Source: Bacteroidota bacterium (GTDB lineage: Bacteria; Bacteroidota; Bacteroidia; UKL13-3). From it: a stretch of 42,557 nucleotides of DNA. The DNA lies in contig CANGVA010000018.1 in assembly GCA_947457395.1 (NCBI GenBank), positions 1 through 42,557 of the forward strand, given 5' to 3'. This document shows, one piece after another, positions 6,614 to 15,833 of this stretch (position 1 is its first letter; each line of letters starts with the position of its first letter). The notes beneath the pieces are model-generated. The model made no database searches and was not told where the DNA came from. It saw only the letters and a list, made by a program, of their open reading frames with translations. The translations under genes and the position numbers were made by a program.

Positions 6614-7129
6614 ATGTATATTAAAAACCTACTAAAAGGAGCCGTTTGCAGCCTTGTATTGCTGGCACTTGCCACCGCCTGCAATAAGTCAGATGATAAA
6701 GATAATAGCGGAACACCATCTACACAGCGCACCAATTATATAAGCTTGAAGCAAAATGGAATACCCATTGAGATTGATTCGGTTTATACAAGTTCCACAG
6801 TTATTATTTCAGGTGTATTTAAAGGAGTAAAAATTGTTTTTTTTGATAAGGCGCGTAATAAGTACGACTTTTCCTTGGCCGATTCCAACCTTAATCTGAA
6901 CTATGTTACACCCAAGCGTTACGAAGGTTCAGGTAACTCATTCATTCATCTAAAAAATGGCCAGTTCTTTTCATCACTCTCATCGCAATCATATTTTACT
7001 TGCACAAAGAGCGATCCTGCTACCAAAAGCTTTTCAGGTTTATTCCAAATCCTGCTGCTTAATGCACCAAACAATACCGATACCATCAGGCTAACTGAAG
7101 GACTCATGGAAAATATTCGGCTACCGTAA
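6614..7129 (+). CDS. hypothetical lipoprotein, 171 aa
   Basis: I do not recognise the family. The N-terminus ends in a lipobox with Cys23 (LALATACNKSDD), so the mature protein is lipidated and begins with an acidic linker, as in many Bacteroidota surface lipoproteins. The remaining 145 residues are mostly beta-strand-forming with few charged helices and resemble small beta-sandwich proteins. It is monocistronic, flanked by gaps of 175 and 257 bp. The 257-bp gap downstream holds no recognisable gene. Confidence 0.75.
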   Translation: MYIKNLLKGAVCSLVLLALATACNKSDDKDNSGTPSTQRTNYISLKQNGIPIEIDSVYTSSTVIISGVFKGVKIVFFDKARNKYDFSLADSNLNLNYVTPKRYEGSGNSFIHLKNGQFFSSLSSQSYFTCTKSDPATKSFSGLFQILLLNAPNNTDTIRLTEGLMENIRLP

Positions 7130-7386
7130 CATACCAACTAACAACTTAGTGAGCCGGCACCAATTTAGGTGGCTATTCATAAACACAGTAGGCGGATATT
7201 GATTGTTGTTGCATTTAAAAGCACCCGGTTACAAATTTGGAACTTCAATAAACTTAGTGTTATTTAGCCTAAGCATAAAGCGGTGGGTAATTGTTAGTAA
7301 AGCCGTATTAATTGAAAATATGCATGAACCGATTAACGCTACCTGAGCTCAAATAATTTATAACAACAAGACATACCCACACACCC

Positions 7387-8502
7387 ATGAAAAAAATAAT
7401 CAGAAAAATAGTTTGCACCACCCTTGCATTGCTTATGCTTTGCAACTCCATTTTCCCTTGTACCGGCATTACCCTTGCTTCAAAAGATGGCGCAGTAGTG
7501 GTGGCACGCACGGTTGAGTGGGCGTTAAATGATGCGCAGCATAATAAAATTCTCGTGGTGCCCCGCAATAAATCGTTCAGGGGGCAAACACCGCAAGGCT
7601 ATAACGGCAAAGCATGGACCGGCAAACATGGCTTTATTACACTTACCGCCTATGGCCAACCCTATGGCCCCGATGGCATGAATGAACATGGACTTTATGT
7701 GGGTGTTTATTACCTGCCCGGCTTTGCTGAATATGCAGCTTACGACAGTACCAAGGCAGGCCAATCTATGAGTGTGGGAGATCTGATGCAGTGGATGCTT
7801 TCCTCTTTTAAAACAGTTGATGAGATTTTAGCAAACCTAAACTCTGTAACGATAGTAAATGTAGATAACAAAGATTTTGGAGGAGCAGAACTGCCTTTTC
7901 ATTTTAAAATTGTAGACCCATCAGGCAATAGCCGCATCATAGAAATTGTAAACAAGGGAGAAGTAAAAATTTACGAACCTTATTTAGGCGTTATTACCAA
8001 CTCACCTACTTATGACTGGCATATAATAAACCAAAGAAATTTTTTACAGCTTTCAACCATTCCCAATAAAACAATGAAGTTTGATGCATATGAAGTAAAA
8101 CCAACCGGTGGCGGATCAGGTTTGATGGGCTTACCAGGCGATTTTACACCACCTTCCAGATTTGTAAGAGCTGCCGCATTTACTGCTTCATGCAGGCCAC
8201 TTGCCAATGCTGCTGATGCAGTTTTTGAATCATTTAGAATACTTGATAATTTTAATATACCACTTGGGGCCCAGGTTCCTGCAGCGCATATACCAACTGA
8301 TATTGTAAGTGCCACACAGGTTACTTCTTCATCTGATTTAACAAGCAAGGTTTATTACTATCATACCATGTGGAACAGGCAGGTAAGAAAAATTGATTTA
8401 AATGCCATTAATTTCAGCACCATTAAAGAGCAGGTAATTGATGATGATGCCTTAAAAACAAATACAGTAAAAGATGTAACACCTAAAGGTGCAAAAAAAT
8501 AA
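7387..8502 (+). CDS. linear amide C-N hydrolase, choloylglycine hydrolase/penicillin V acylase family
   Basis: A 371-residue secreted Ntn hydrolase. After a signal sequence the nucleophile Cys25 stands in FPCTGITL; maturation to an N-terminal cysteine is the family hallmark. The companion motif ARTVEW (about residues 41-46) supplies the conserved Arg and an acidic residue. ITNSPTYDWHI carries the conserved Asn-Ser-Pro. The family includes bile salt hydrolases, penicillin V acylases and N-acyl-homoserine lactone acylases; the substrate cannot be decided here. The location should be periplasmic or extracellular. The outer-membrane barrel gene follows 30 bp later and may be co-transcribed. Confidence 0.9.
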   Translation: MKKIIRKIVCTTLALLMLCNSIFPCTGITLASKDGAVVVARTVEWALNDAQHNKILVVPRNKSFRGQTPQGYNGKAWTGKHGFITLTAYGQPYGPDGMNEHGLYVGVYYLPGFAEYAAYDSTKAGQSMSVGDLMQWMLSSFKTVDEILANLNSVTIVNVDNKDFGGAELPFHFKIVDPSGNSRIIEIVNKGEVKIYEPYLGVITNSPTYDWHIINQRNFLQLSTIPNKTMKFDAYEVKPTGGGSGLMGLPGDFTPPSRFVRAAAFTASCRPLANAADAVFESFRILDNFNIPLGAQVPAAHIPTDIVSATQVTSSSDLTSKVYYYHTMWNRQVRKIDLNAINFSTIKEQVIDDDALKTNTVKDVTPKGAKK

Positions 8503-8532
8503 CATACAGAATAGTACAAATGAATTGATACC

Positions 8533-9252
8533 ATGATGCGGAATACCATACAAATTTTAGCAATCCTTTTATTGAGCCTGAATGTATCTCATGCACAACA
8601 AAAGCTAATTGAGCAGAGAGGCTATATTGGCATTTCTGCCGGACCAAGCTTGCCAAGAGGAGAATTTGGCTCATCAGACTTAAGCAGCCCATCATCTGGT
8701 GCCGCTGAAACCGGAACAATTTTTAATATTTCTTTAGGTTACAGATTAGGTAAATTTTTGGGAATAAGTGCCATGCTGCATGGGCAAACCAATGATATAG
8801 ACAATAATGCTCTTGAAAACGAGTTGATACGTTTAACCGGAACAAGTTGGACAGTAAGCAGCAAACCCTGGACCATTGGAGGAATTATGCTGGGTGGTTT
8901 CAGTTCAGTTCCGCTGAATGAAGAGTCCTTTTTTGATATGCGATTACTGGTTGGTTTAGTAAACTCAACATCGCCTGAAATAAAAACTACACTCAATGCA
9001 AGCGGAGGTTCCGCCTGGGTAAAACAAGGTAGCGCTTCTGCTTCCACGTTTGGGTATTTGTTAGGAGGCGGTTTTAGATATAATGCAGGTAATAGTTTGT
9101 GCCTTCTTTTTAATATAGATTATTTATGGGCTGAGCCAACGTTTAGTAATATTGAAACAACAAGCAGTACCGGAGGTGCGCCATTAATAAGCAGTTTCAA
9201 GCAAAAATTTGGAACCATTAACATAGGTTTTGGCTTGGGTATTAGAATTTAA
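8533..9252 (+). CDS. outer membrane beta-barrel protein
   Basis: A 239-residue protein with a cleavable signal (MMRNTIQILAILLLSLNVSHAQQ) and alternating hydrophobic strands rich in Gly, such as GYIGISAGPSLPRGEF, IFNISLGYRLGKFLGISAML and FGYLLGGGFRYNAG. It ends in INIGFGLGIRI, typical of a closing barrel strand. This fits an 8- to 10-strand OmpW/OprF-like or PorT-like barrel, without specific family evidence. It probably shares a transcript with the amide hydrolase 30 bp upstream. The next gene, tex, converges on it. Confidence 0.75.
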   Translation: MMRNTIQILAILLLSLNVSHAQQKLIEQRGYIGISAGPSLPRGEFGSSDLSSPSSGAAETGTIFNISLGYRLGKFLGISAMLHGQTNDIDNNALENELIRLTGTSWTVSSKPWTIGGIMLGGFSSVPLNEESFFDMRLLVGLVNSTSPEIKTTLNASGGSAWVKQGSASASTFGYLLGGGFRYNAGNSLCLLFNIDYLWAEPTFSNIETTSSTGGAPLISSFKQKFGTINIGFGLGIRI

Positions 9253-9307
9253 TATTTGCCTGCGCAAGCAATACTCATCCATAATGAATTAATGGCTTTT
9301 CATCAAC

Positions 9308-11422
9308 TCAAACCTCTTTCATACTTAGCTGAATTCTTTTACGCACCAAATCTACCTCCAGTACCTTAACCTGCACCTGCTGCTGTAATTTTACTACCTC
9401 ATTCGGGTCGCGCACAAAACGGTCGGCCAATTGCGATATATGCACCAGTCCATCTTGTTTTACACCAATGTCTACAAAACAACCAAAGTTGGTAATATTG
9501 GTTACAATGCCGGGCAAAATCATACCCGTATGCAAATCTTCGGGCTTCTTTACATCTGCAAAAGTAAATGGTTTAAGTTGCTCACGCGGATCGCGACCGG
9601 GTTTTGCAAGCTCCTTTAAAATATCCTGTATGGTAGGCAAACCTGCTTTATCTGTTACATATTGTTGCGGAGAAATTTTTTTGCGCAAACTTTCATCCCT
9701 GATTAAATCATCTACCTTACAGCCTAAATCAATAGCCATGCGCTGCACAATTTCATAACTTTCCGGATGCACTGCGCTATTGTCTAATGGGTTTTTAGCG
9801 TTTGGAATGCGCAAAAAACCTGCACATTGCTCATATGCTTTTTCTCCTAGTCGGCTCACTTTTTTTAACTGCGCTCTGCTGGCAAATGCACCATGCTCAT
9901 TGCGATACTGCACAATATTTTGCGCCAATTGGGGCCCTAAACCGGAAACATAGGTTAGCAAACTTTTACTGGCTGTATTCAAATTGACACCCACATTGTT
10001 TACGCAACTTTGCACAACCGTATCTAAACTTTGTTTTAATTTATGTTGGTCCACATCATGCTGGTATTGCCCCACTCCTATTGATTTAGGATCTATTTTA
10101 ACCAGCTCTGCTAAAGGATCTGCAAGTCTTCTGCCGATTGATACGGCACCTCTTACCGTAACATCCTTATCAGGAAATTCTTCCCTGGCCACCTCTGATG
10201 CTGAATAAACAGAAGCACCGCTTTCGTTTACCATATAAATTTCTAAAGGCTGAGAAAATGTAATGGCTCTAACAAGCTCTTCTGTTTCACGCCCTGCAGT
10301 GCCATTACCAATTGCAATAGCCTGAATTTGGTAAGCACTTACCAAACGCCTGATGACATCCATAGAACCACGCACATCCCGTTGCGGTTCGTGTGGGTAG
10401 ATGATTTCATCGGCCAGCAGCTTTCCTTCTTCATTTAAACAAACCACCTTGCACCCGGAACGAAATCCGGGATCAATTGCCAGTATGCGCTTGCTTCCTA
10501 ATGGAGCAGAAAGTAAAAGTTGCCTGAGGTTTTCGGCAAAAACCGTAATAGCCTGTTCATCAGCACGCGCTTTTGCTATACTACGAAATTCGTTTTCAAT
10601 TGATGGAGCCAGCAACCTGTCGTAACATTCTTCAATGGCTTCGGCAAGTTGTGCGCTGCTGGCATTGCTTCGTTTTATAAACAGTCTTTCAAGTTTTTCT
10701 AAGGTAACCTCTTCATCAGGTTCTATGGCTAATCGAAGGAATCCTTCATCCTCGCCCCTGAATACAGCTAGCAAGCGATGAGAAGGACATTTCTTAAGCG
10801 ATTCGTCAAAGTTGAAGTAATCCATGTATTTGTTTCCTTCTTCCTCCTTACCACGTGCAACTTTAGAATAAATAACTGCTGTTTTTTCAAACATCGAGCG
10901 AACCAAACCACGTGCCAGTTCGTTTTCATTTACCATCTCTGCAATAATATCCCGTGCGCCTTCAAGCGCTTCCGATTCATTGGGCACCTGGTCTGTTATA
11001 AATTTTGCAGCCTCGTCTTCAGCATCTCCGGGTAGTTCTTTCATTATCCAATCTGCCAAAGGCTCCAACCCCTTCTCTTTAGCTATGGTAGCTCTTGTTT
11101 TTCGTTTGGGCTTGTATGGCAAATAGATATCTTCCAGTACAGCGTGGTCCCAGCATTCCTGTATGCGTTGCTCCAGCTCAGGTGTTAATTTACCTTGCTC
11201 CGAAATAATCTCGAGTATATACTGCTTTCGGCTAATCAATTCACGATACCGGGTTGCTGCAAGTCTTACTGTTTCAATCTGTACTTCATCCATACCCCCT
11301 GTTGCTTCCTTACGGTAGCGTGATATAAAAGGAACCGTTGCACCTTCATCAAGCAACGCTATGGTAGATCTAACAAATCGCTCGTTGAGTTGATAGGATT
11401 GCGCAATAAGTGATTCAATCAT
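9308..11422 (-). CDS. tex: Tex-like RNA-binding transcription accessory protein
   Basis: A 704-residue cytoplasmic Tex (YhgF) homologue, associated with transcription and RNA binding. Domains in order are an N-terminal Tex helical region (VPFISRYRKEATGGMDEVQI near residues 30-49), a YqgF RNase H-like fold (ILAIDPGFRSGCKVV), tandem helix-hairpin-helix motifs (VNLNTASKSLLTYVSGLGP) and a C-terminal S1 domain (GMILPGIVTNITNFGCFVDI to IQLSMKEV at the end). The order and the strong sequence match leave little doubt. It is somewhat shorter than the roughly 770-residue proteobacterial forms because it ends directly after S1. Monocistronic and convergent with the barrel gene. Confidence 0.96.
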   Translation of the reverse strand: MIESLIAQSYQLNERFVRSTIALLDEGATVPFISRYRKEATGGMDEVQIETVRLAATRYRELISRKQYILEIISEQGKLTPELEQRIQECWDHAVLEDIYLPYKPKRKTRATIAKEKGLEPLADWIMKELPGDAEDEAAKFITDQVPNESEALEGARDIIAEMVNENELARGLVRSMFEKTAVIYSKVARGKEEEGNKYMDYFNFDESLKKCPSHRLLAVFRGEDEGFLRLAIEPDEEVTLEKLERLFIKRSNASSAQLAEAIEECYDRLLAPSIENEFRSIAKARADEQAITVFAENLRQLLLSAPLGSKRILAIDPGFRSGCKVVCLNEEGKLLADEIIYPHEPQRDVRGSMDVIRRLVSAYQIQAIAIGNGTAGRETEELVRAITFSQPLEIYMVNESGASVYSASEVAREEFPDKDVTVRGAVSIGRRLADPLAELVKIDPKSIGVGQYQHDVDQHKLKQSLDTVVQSCVNNVGVNLNTASKSLLTYVSGLGPQLAQNIVQYRNEHGAFASRAQLKKVSRLGEKAYEQCAGFLRIPNAKNPLDNSAVHPESYEIVQRMAIDLGCKVDDLIRDESLRKKISPQQYVTDKAGLPTIQDILKELAKPGRDPREQLKPFTFADVKKPEDLHTGMILPGIVTNITNFGCFVDIGVKQDGLVHISQLADRFVRDPNEVVKLQQQVQVKVLEVDLVRKRIQLSMKEV

Positions 11423-11573
11423 GTATAATCAATAGTTGTAAGGGTGCAAAATAATTACTGTGCGTGATGCACTATGCACACGTTTTACCCATATTGTTAA
11501 ATGCCAATAACACAGCGCTTCATGAACACAAAACGGGCATGCTGAAAATAATTGCTGAACAATTAGTATAAAA

Positions 11574-11595
11574 AAAGCCGGACAAAGCCGGCTTT
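11574..11595 (-). terminator. rho-independent terminator of the padR-pspC operon
   Basis: The hairpin AAAGCCGG-acaaag-CCGGCTTT is followed on the minus strand by a run of T, directly after the PspC-protein stop codon. Confidence 0.8.
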
Positions 11596-11600
11596 CATCA

Positions 11601-13523
11601 CTATCTATTTTTATTCTTTTTAAACCTGATATGCAAGTCGCCTAACTTGGCCTCATACGTAAACATACTATCTGATACTTGCTCCATACTGTCATTGTTT
11701 TCTATGGCTATTTGAACATCTATATCATCAACGGCCTCCGTTTCTGTATCCGTAACGTCAATTTCAATGGTGTCATCCGATTCTTCCGGCTCATCCTTGC
11801 AATCCAGACATTGTAAACCATTGTTTGTCATTAGAAATGTTGTTCCATGATAATAATATTGTTTCTTATTTTCGCTTCGGTTCATCATGGCAAGCACATA
11901 ATTATCTACCTTAATGATGGTTCCAACAGGAATGCGTAACTTAACCTGTATGTGCTGAAATTGATATTTTTGACCTTGAACAAAAAGCTTAGGGTTAAGG
12001 GTAATGGATGAATCAGTCTGTTGAAACGAATAATTTACCATCCTTGCCAATTCTGCTGCCTCTTCCTCATTTTCACCATGAGCTGTCTTCACAACATATG
12101 AGCTGATTGAATCATCTTTTGCTTGCTTAATAACAAGGCTTGTGGCGCTAATCCATAAGCCGTTTTCAACTTTATTGATGTCAAAGACCTCCTCTCCATG
12201 ATATGAAATTCGGATATCATCTGCTGTTGCAACGAGGTCTGATTCTTTGCCTGATAAATAAAGTGTATCAGGGCATACTAAGGTAGATACATGTTGCGTA
12301 AGTGTTTGTTCTTCCTTTATACTGTTAATAAATGCACCGGTTGCAAAAAAAAGTAATACCACACAAACAAGATCAACCAGCCCAAATGCAATTGCAAATG
12401 CACGTAACTTATAGCGCAAATTAAATAACAAGCGCACACCCAGCAAAATCAAAGAAAGGCAAACAGAAAAAACAAAAATTGCAATTGCCCAACAACTTAT
12501 AAGGTATAAGGTACCCTCACCGGTAAATAATTTTACCAAGGTTTTAAGTTCAGCTGCTTCTGCACCATTAAATATAAAAGCAAATAGCAATAACCCCAAC
12601 AAAATACCCATAAGAACCAGTAACAAGCCCAGAAATTTTCCAAATAATTTAATGATTGACCCCATTACCTGCGCAAGGGCGCTTACCCCGCGTACAGCTG
12701 TTTCTGCCCCCTTTTTAATTTGCTCATTGCTACCTTTAAATGTTTCACGCACTTTCCGCTCTATGCTACTCACATCAACCGGTTCTCCTTTCATTTGTAA
12801 TTTTTCTGCAGCTGTTTGCGCAGCAGGAATAATGATCCAAAGTATCAGGTAAAGCAAAAAACCTGTGCCAACAGCAAAAAACATTACCAAAAAGGTAATA
12901 CGCAACCAAACGGCATCTATACCCATATAGGAGGCAAGACCTGAGCAAACACCACCAAACATGCGCTGATCTTTATCTCTGTATAATCTTTTATTATTGC
13001 GGTTGCTATGGTCAGGTAATTCTGCGGGCGAAGCTTCCGGCATTACCACCCAAAGTAACAGATAAATAAAAATACCACTTCCAAACACAAAGAAAGATGC
13101 CATAAAAACCGCACGCGGTATAATAGGATCAATTTTAAAATAATTACCAATACCTGCACAAACACCACTTATAATTTTGGCACGTGGATCCCTGCGCAAT
13201 TTATCAGGAACTTGTCTGCTTGCTTCCTTTGCAGCATCATCAGTAACAGATGTTTTGTCATCGCCATCAATTTCTGAGGGATTACCCATTAAGGCAATTA
13301 CAGCTTCTACATCATTCAACTGAACGATGCGGTAGCGGTCTGTTATCTTTTGCTGAAGCACTTCTGCAATACGTGCTTCAATATCACTTATAATTTCTGC
13401 CGCCCCCGGTGTTGCTGCAAAATGCTTTCGCAACCCATCTATATAAACTTTAAGTTTATCATATGCTTGTTCATCTATAGTAAAGATGAAACCATTTAAA
13501 TTTATATTTACTACTTTATTCAT
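11601..13523 (-). CDS. PspC domain-containing membrane protein (two PspC domains)
   Basis: A 640-residue inner-membrane protein. After about 110 cytoplasmic residues come two consecutive PspC domains: residues about 112-165 (AKIISGVCAGIGNYFKIDP) and 178-235 (DQRMFGGVCSGLASYMGIDA), each with the GVC-G-A/G-Y pattern plus a hydrophobic helix. Further transmembrane helices lie at about 285-400, and the C-terminal third is a beta-rich domain without helices, ending in a charged tail. PspC proteins sense or respond to envelope stress. It is the last gene of a three-gene operon behind a PadR regulator (11-bp gap), an arrangement recurrent in Bacteroidota, suggesting that PadR controls it. Specific function is unknown. 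Confidence 0.9.
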   Translation of the reverse strand: MNKVVNINLNGFIFTIDEQAYDKLKVYIDGLRKHFAATPGAAEIISDIEARIAEVLQQKITDRYRIVQLNDVEAVIALMGNPSEIDGDDKTSVTDDAAKEASRQVPDKLRRDPRAKIISGVCAGIGNYFKIDPIIPRAVFMASFFVFGSGIFIYLLLWVVMPEASPAELPDHSNRNNKRLYRDKDQRMFGGVCSGLASYMGIDAVWLRITFLVMFFAVGTGFLLYLILWIIIPAAQTAAEKLQMKGEPVDVSSIERKVRETFKGSNEQIKKGAETAVRGVSALAQVMGSIIKLFGKFLGLLLVLMGILLGLLLFAFIFNGAEAAELKTLVKLFTGEGTLYLISCWAIAIFVFSVCLSLILLGVRLLFNLRYKLRAFAIAFGLVDLVCVVLLFFATGAFINSIKEEQTLTQHVSTLVCPDTLYLSGKESDLVATADDIRISYHGEEVFDINKVENGLWISATSLVIKQAKDDSISSYVVKTAHGENEEEAAELARMVNYSFQQTDSSITLNPKLFVQGQKYQFQHIQVKLRIPVGTIIKVDNYVLAMMNRSENKKQYYYHGTTFLMTNNGLQCLDCKDEPEESDDTIEIDVTDTETEAVDDIDVQIAIENNDSMEQVSDSMFTYEAKLGDLHIRFKKNKNR

Positions 13524-13534
13524 AGTGGTTTAAT

Positions 13535-13864
13535 TTATTTTTTTGATGTAGCCCGGTTAACAGCTTCAACAAGTTCATCCCAGGTACTGGCCAATTCTTT
13601 AAGGTATACTGTGCCTTCATCGGTTAGCTGAAAATATTTACGCGGAGGTCCCGACTTAGACTCTACCCACTGATAGCTCAGAAGATTTTCGTTTTTTAAC
13701 CGGGTTAGTAAAGGATACAGGGTGCCTTCTACCACAATCAATTTTGCCGCCTTTAACTCATCCAAAATATCTGATGCATATACCTCACCACGAGAGATAA
13801 TAGAGAGGATACAATATTCCAGAATCCCCTTTTTCATCTGGGCTTTTGAATTCTCAATAGCCAT
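13535..13864 (-). CDS. PadR family transcriptional regulator
   Basis: A 109-residue winged-helix protein of the PadR family. Hallmarks are MKKGILEYCILSIIS (helix 1), the recognition region VEGTLYPLLTRLKNENLL and the wing SGPPRKYFQLTDEG. The short C-terminal helix makes it a PadR subfamily-2 dimer. These repressors often regulate neighbouring membrane genes, here the PspC protein 11 bp downstream. The start codon lies two bases after the stop of the small secreted-protein gene, so all three genes are one transcript. A candidate operator is the inverted repeat at 14221-14262. Confidence 0.95.
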   Translation of the reverse strand: MAIENSKAQMKKGILEYCILSIISRGEVYASDILDELKAAKLIVVEGTLYPLLTRLKNENLLSYQWVESKSGPPRKYFQLTDEGTVYLKELASTWDELVEAVNRATSKK

Positions 13865-13866
13865 AT

Positions 13867-14208
13867 TTAATTATTAACTTTAATTGTACCCGTTTTAACA
13901 ATTTCATTCTCTTTTATAACCTCATAACGATAGTTGCCTTCATCCCATTCTTTAACATCAATTTCTACAGGATCGTTACCAAAAGTTTTTTCCAACAATA
14001 TTTTTCTGTTGGCATCATAAATTTTTAGGCTAACCGATTCATCCTTGCACGTTAGCCTGATGATACCAAGTTTGTTTTCCAATAAAAACACCTCTATGCC
14101 TTTATTTTTTAACGCTATCGTTTTCTCAAGTTTGGTTGGATTGCGGTCGGAAGCCAACAATGCTTGACACCCACCCAGGAGCATCAAGTATGCTAATAGA
14201 ATTTTCAT
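13867..14208 (-). CDS. small secreted or lipid-anchored protein, first gene of the padR-pspC operon
   Basis: A 113-residue protein beginning MKILLAYLMLLGGCQALLAS. The hydrophobic start could be cleaved by signal peptidase I after AS, or Cys14 could be lipidated. The rest is a compact beta-rich domain (GIIRLTCKDESVSLKIYDAN; EWDEGNYRYEVI) that resembles secretion-system C-terminal or Ig-like stalk folds. I do not recognise a family. An in-frame TTG at 14229 would extend it by seven residues, but the ATG at 14208 is better placed behind the promoter at 14238-14267. Co-transcribed with padR. Confidence 0.7.
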   Translation of the reverse strand: MKILLAYLMLLGGCQALLASDRNPTKLEKTIALKNKGIEVFLLENKLGIIRLTCKDESVSLKIYDANRKILLEKTFGNDPVEIDVKEWDEGNYRYEVIKENEIVKTGTIKVNN

Positions 14209-14220
14209 AGTTGTATTTTT

Positions 14221-14262
14221 TAGTACCAATTACAACACAAAACTATGTTTATAATGGTACTA
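14221..14262. promoter_or_regulatory. inverted repeat TAGTACCA...TGGTACTA, candidate PadR operator
   Basis: Perfect 8-bp arms at 14221-14228 and 14255-14262 flank the -7 element: one lies in the promoter spacer, the other in the early transcribed region. This geometry suits a repressor, and the only regulator in the operon is PadR. Assignment is inferred. Confidence 0.45.
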
Positions 14263-14267
14263 TGCAA
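14238..14267 (-). promoter_or_regulatory. consensus Bacteroidota promoter for the padR-pspC operon
   Basis: On the minus strand TTG (14267-14265) is followed after exactly 19 bp by TAGTTTTG (14245-14238), a full match to TAnnTTTG. Translation of the first gene starts at 14208, about 30 bp further on. Confidence 0.7.
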
Positions 14268-14307
14268 TACATAATACTATATTATTTTATATAATACTGA
14301 CTATAAG

Positions 14308-15768
14308 CTATTTAATTTCTATTATAAGAACACTTCCGGCAGATAATTGAAACTTGTTTCCTGATTTAGTTGCCTGTTGTGCATACAAAACAGTAGCATT
14401 TTTTGGCAATTTCAGCTGTAAATTCCCCGGAGCAAGCCGATGAATAATGAGGTATTGCTGTTGCTTATCGAGAAGTTCAAAGGCAATGCAACCGTCATAA
14501 GTGGTGGTATGTGTAACAAGTTTTCCACGTGAAAGAAAAGGATAATCATTGCGCAGTTTTAGCCATAGCCTGTAATAAGAAAAAAGGCTTTTATCATCGT
14601 TCATCTGTTTATCTAACGGTATAACCGTAGCTGAGGTAGTATGCACAGCTTTTTCCCAGCGTGTGTTGTATGCACTTTGCAGTCCCCATAAAAAAGGCTC
14701 ACGCCTGAGTTCATCAGGAAATTTACCCAGCATACCTATCTCTTCACCGTAATATAGAAACGGAATGCCTGGGAGTGTAAACAAAATAGCTATGGCTTGT
14801 TTCATCTGAGGTATATTATTATTTAGGATAGATGCATACCGGTCCTGATCATGATTGGTGATAAAAATGGCATCGGCATAATTTGGGTTATACGAACGAT
14901 AAAGTGCATGCATGCTAATTAACTTTTGAATGAAATCACCAGGCGTTGAGGTACTAACTGCTCTTAAAATGGCAGCCGACAAATCGAAATTAAAACAGGC
15001 ATCCATGCCATCTTTTAAATAAGCAGCTACAAGGCTATCTTTATTCCATACCTCACCTATAATAAATGCATCAGGATTAATTTGCTTTACATGCTTATGA
15101 AATTTATTCCACCAGCGCATGTTTTTCTCCGGTTCATGTGGTTCATAAATATGCTGTGCTGCATCAAGCCTAAAACCGTCTACACCTGCAGCAAGCCAAA
15201 ATGATGCAATTTTAAGAACTTCATTTTCTACTTCGGGGTTATCAAAATTTAAATCAGGCATTTGCTCCCAGAAAAAACCATAATACTTTTGCTGCGGATT
15301 TTTTAAATTGTTATACCAGCCTTTTGCTTTGGCTGTATCACTCCAAACATAATAATTGGCATAAGGCGCTTTACCATCACAAGCATTGATAAACCAAGGA
15401 TGCCTGCTGCTTGTATGATTAACAACCAAATCCATTACCACTTTTATATTTCGCGCATGGGCCTGAGCAAGGAGGTTTTTAAAATCGGCAATGGTTCCAT
15501 ATTCGGGATCAATAGCATAGTAGTCCATCACATCATACTTATGATAAGTTGGTGAAGGATGAAAAGGTGTGAGCCACAAACCACCTATGCCAAGCTGTTT
15601 TAAATAATCTAGCTTTTGCGTAATACCATTAATATCGCCTATACCATCTCCATCACCATCGGCAAAGGAGCGAACAAATATTTCATAAAATACGGGAGTT
15701 GGTTTATTGGATTGAGCAAAGGCGTTGGTGCAACATAACAGAAGCACTGAAATTATTACTTTTTTCAT
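14308..15768 (-). CDS. GH13 alpha-amylase, secreted
   Basis: A 486-residue alpha-glucan hydrolase of family GH13 with signal peptide MKKVIISVLLLCCTNAFAQ. The four classical regions are visible: DLVVNHTS (I), GFRLDAAQH with nucleophile Asp202 (II), IIGEVWN with acid/base Glu239 (III) and FITNHDQDR with Asp307 (IV). A C-terminal beta domain follows from about residue 400. It should act in the periplasm or at the surface on starch fragments, giving maltodextrins or glucose. It diverges from the MFS transporter gene, and the shared 65-bp gap contains the GTGTA-N5-TACAC palindrome at 15797-15811. Exact product specificity (amylase versus oligo-glucosidase) is not clear from sequence. Confidence 0.95.
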   Translation of the reverse strand: MKKVIISVLLLCCTNAFAQSNKPTPVFYEIFVRSFADGDGDGIGDINGITQKLDYLKQLGIGGLWLTPFHPSPTYHKYDVMDYYAIDPEYGTIADFKNLLAQAHARNIKVVMDLVVNHTSSRHPWFINACDGKAPYANYYVWSDTAKAKGWYNNLKNPQQKYYGFFWEQMPDLNFDNPEVENEVLKIASFWLAAGVDGFRLDAAQHIYEPHEPEKNMRWWNKFHKHVKQINPDAFIIGEVWNKDSLVAAYLKDGMDACFNFDLSAAILRAVSTSTPGDFIQKLISMHALYRSYNPNYADAIFITNHDQDRYASILNNNIPQMKQAIAILFTLPGIPFLYYGEEIGMLGKFPDELRREPFLWGLQSAYNTRWEKAVHTTSATVIPLDKQMNDDKSLFSYYRLWLKLRNDYPFLSRGKLVTHTTTYDGCIAFELLDKQQQYLIIHRLAPGNLQLKLPKNATVLYAQQATKSGNKFQLSAGSVLIIEIK

Positions 15769-15796
15769 GGCAATTATTTGTAATTATACAATAATA

Positions 15797-15811
15797 GTGT
15801 ATTTTGTACAC
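15797..15811. promoter_or_regulatory. operator site A, GTGTA-N5-TACAC
   Basis: A perfect 5-bp inverted repeat with spacer TTTTG between the divergent amylase and MFS genes. It is the same motif as sites B (20501-20515) and C (23120-23134). A possible amylase -7 element, TATTATTG, abuts it on the minus strand (15796-15789), so here the bound protein would sit over the promoter spacer rather than upstream of it. Confidence 0.65.
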
Positions 15812-15833
15812 CTAATAGCATAATTTATAAACT

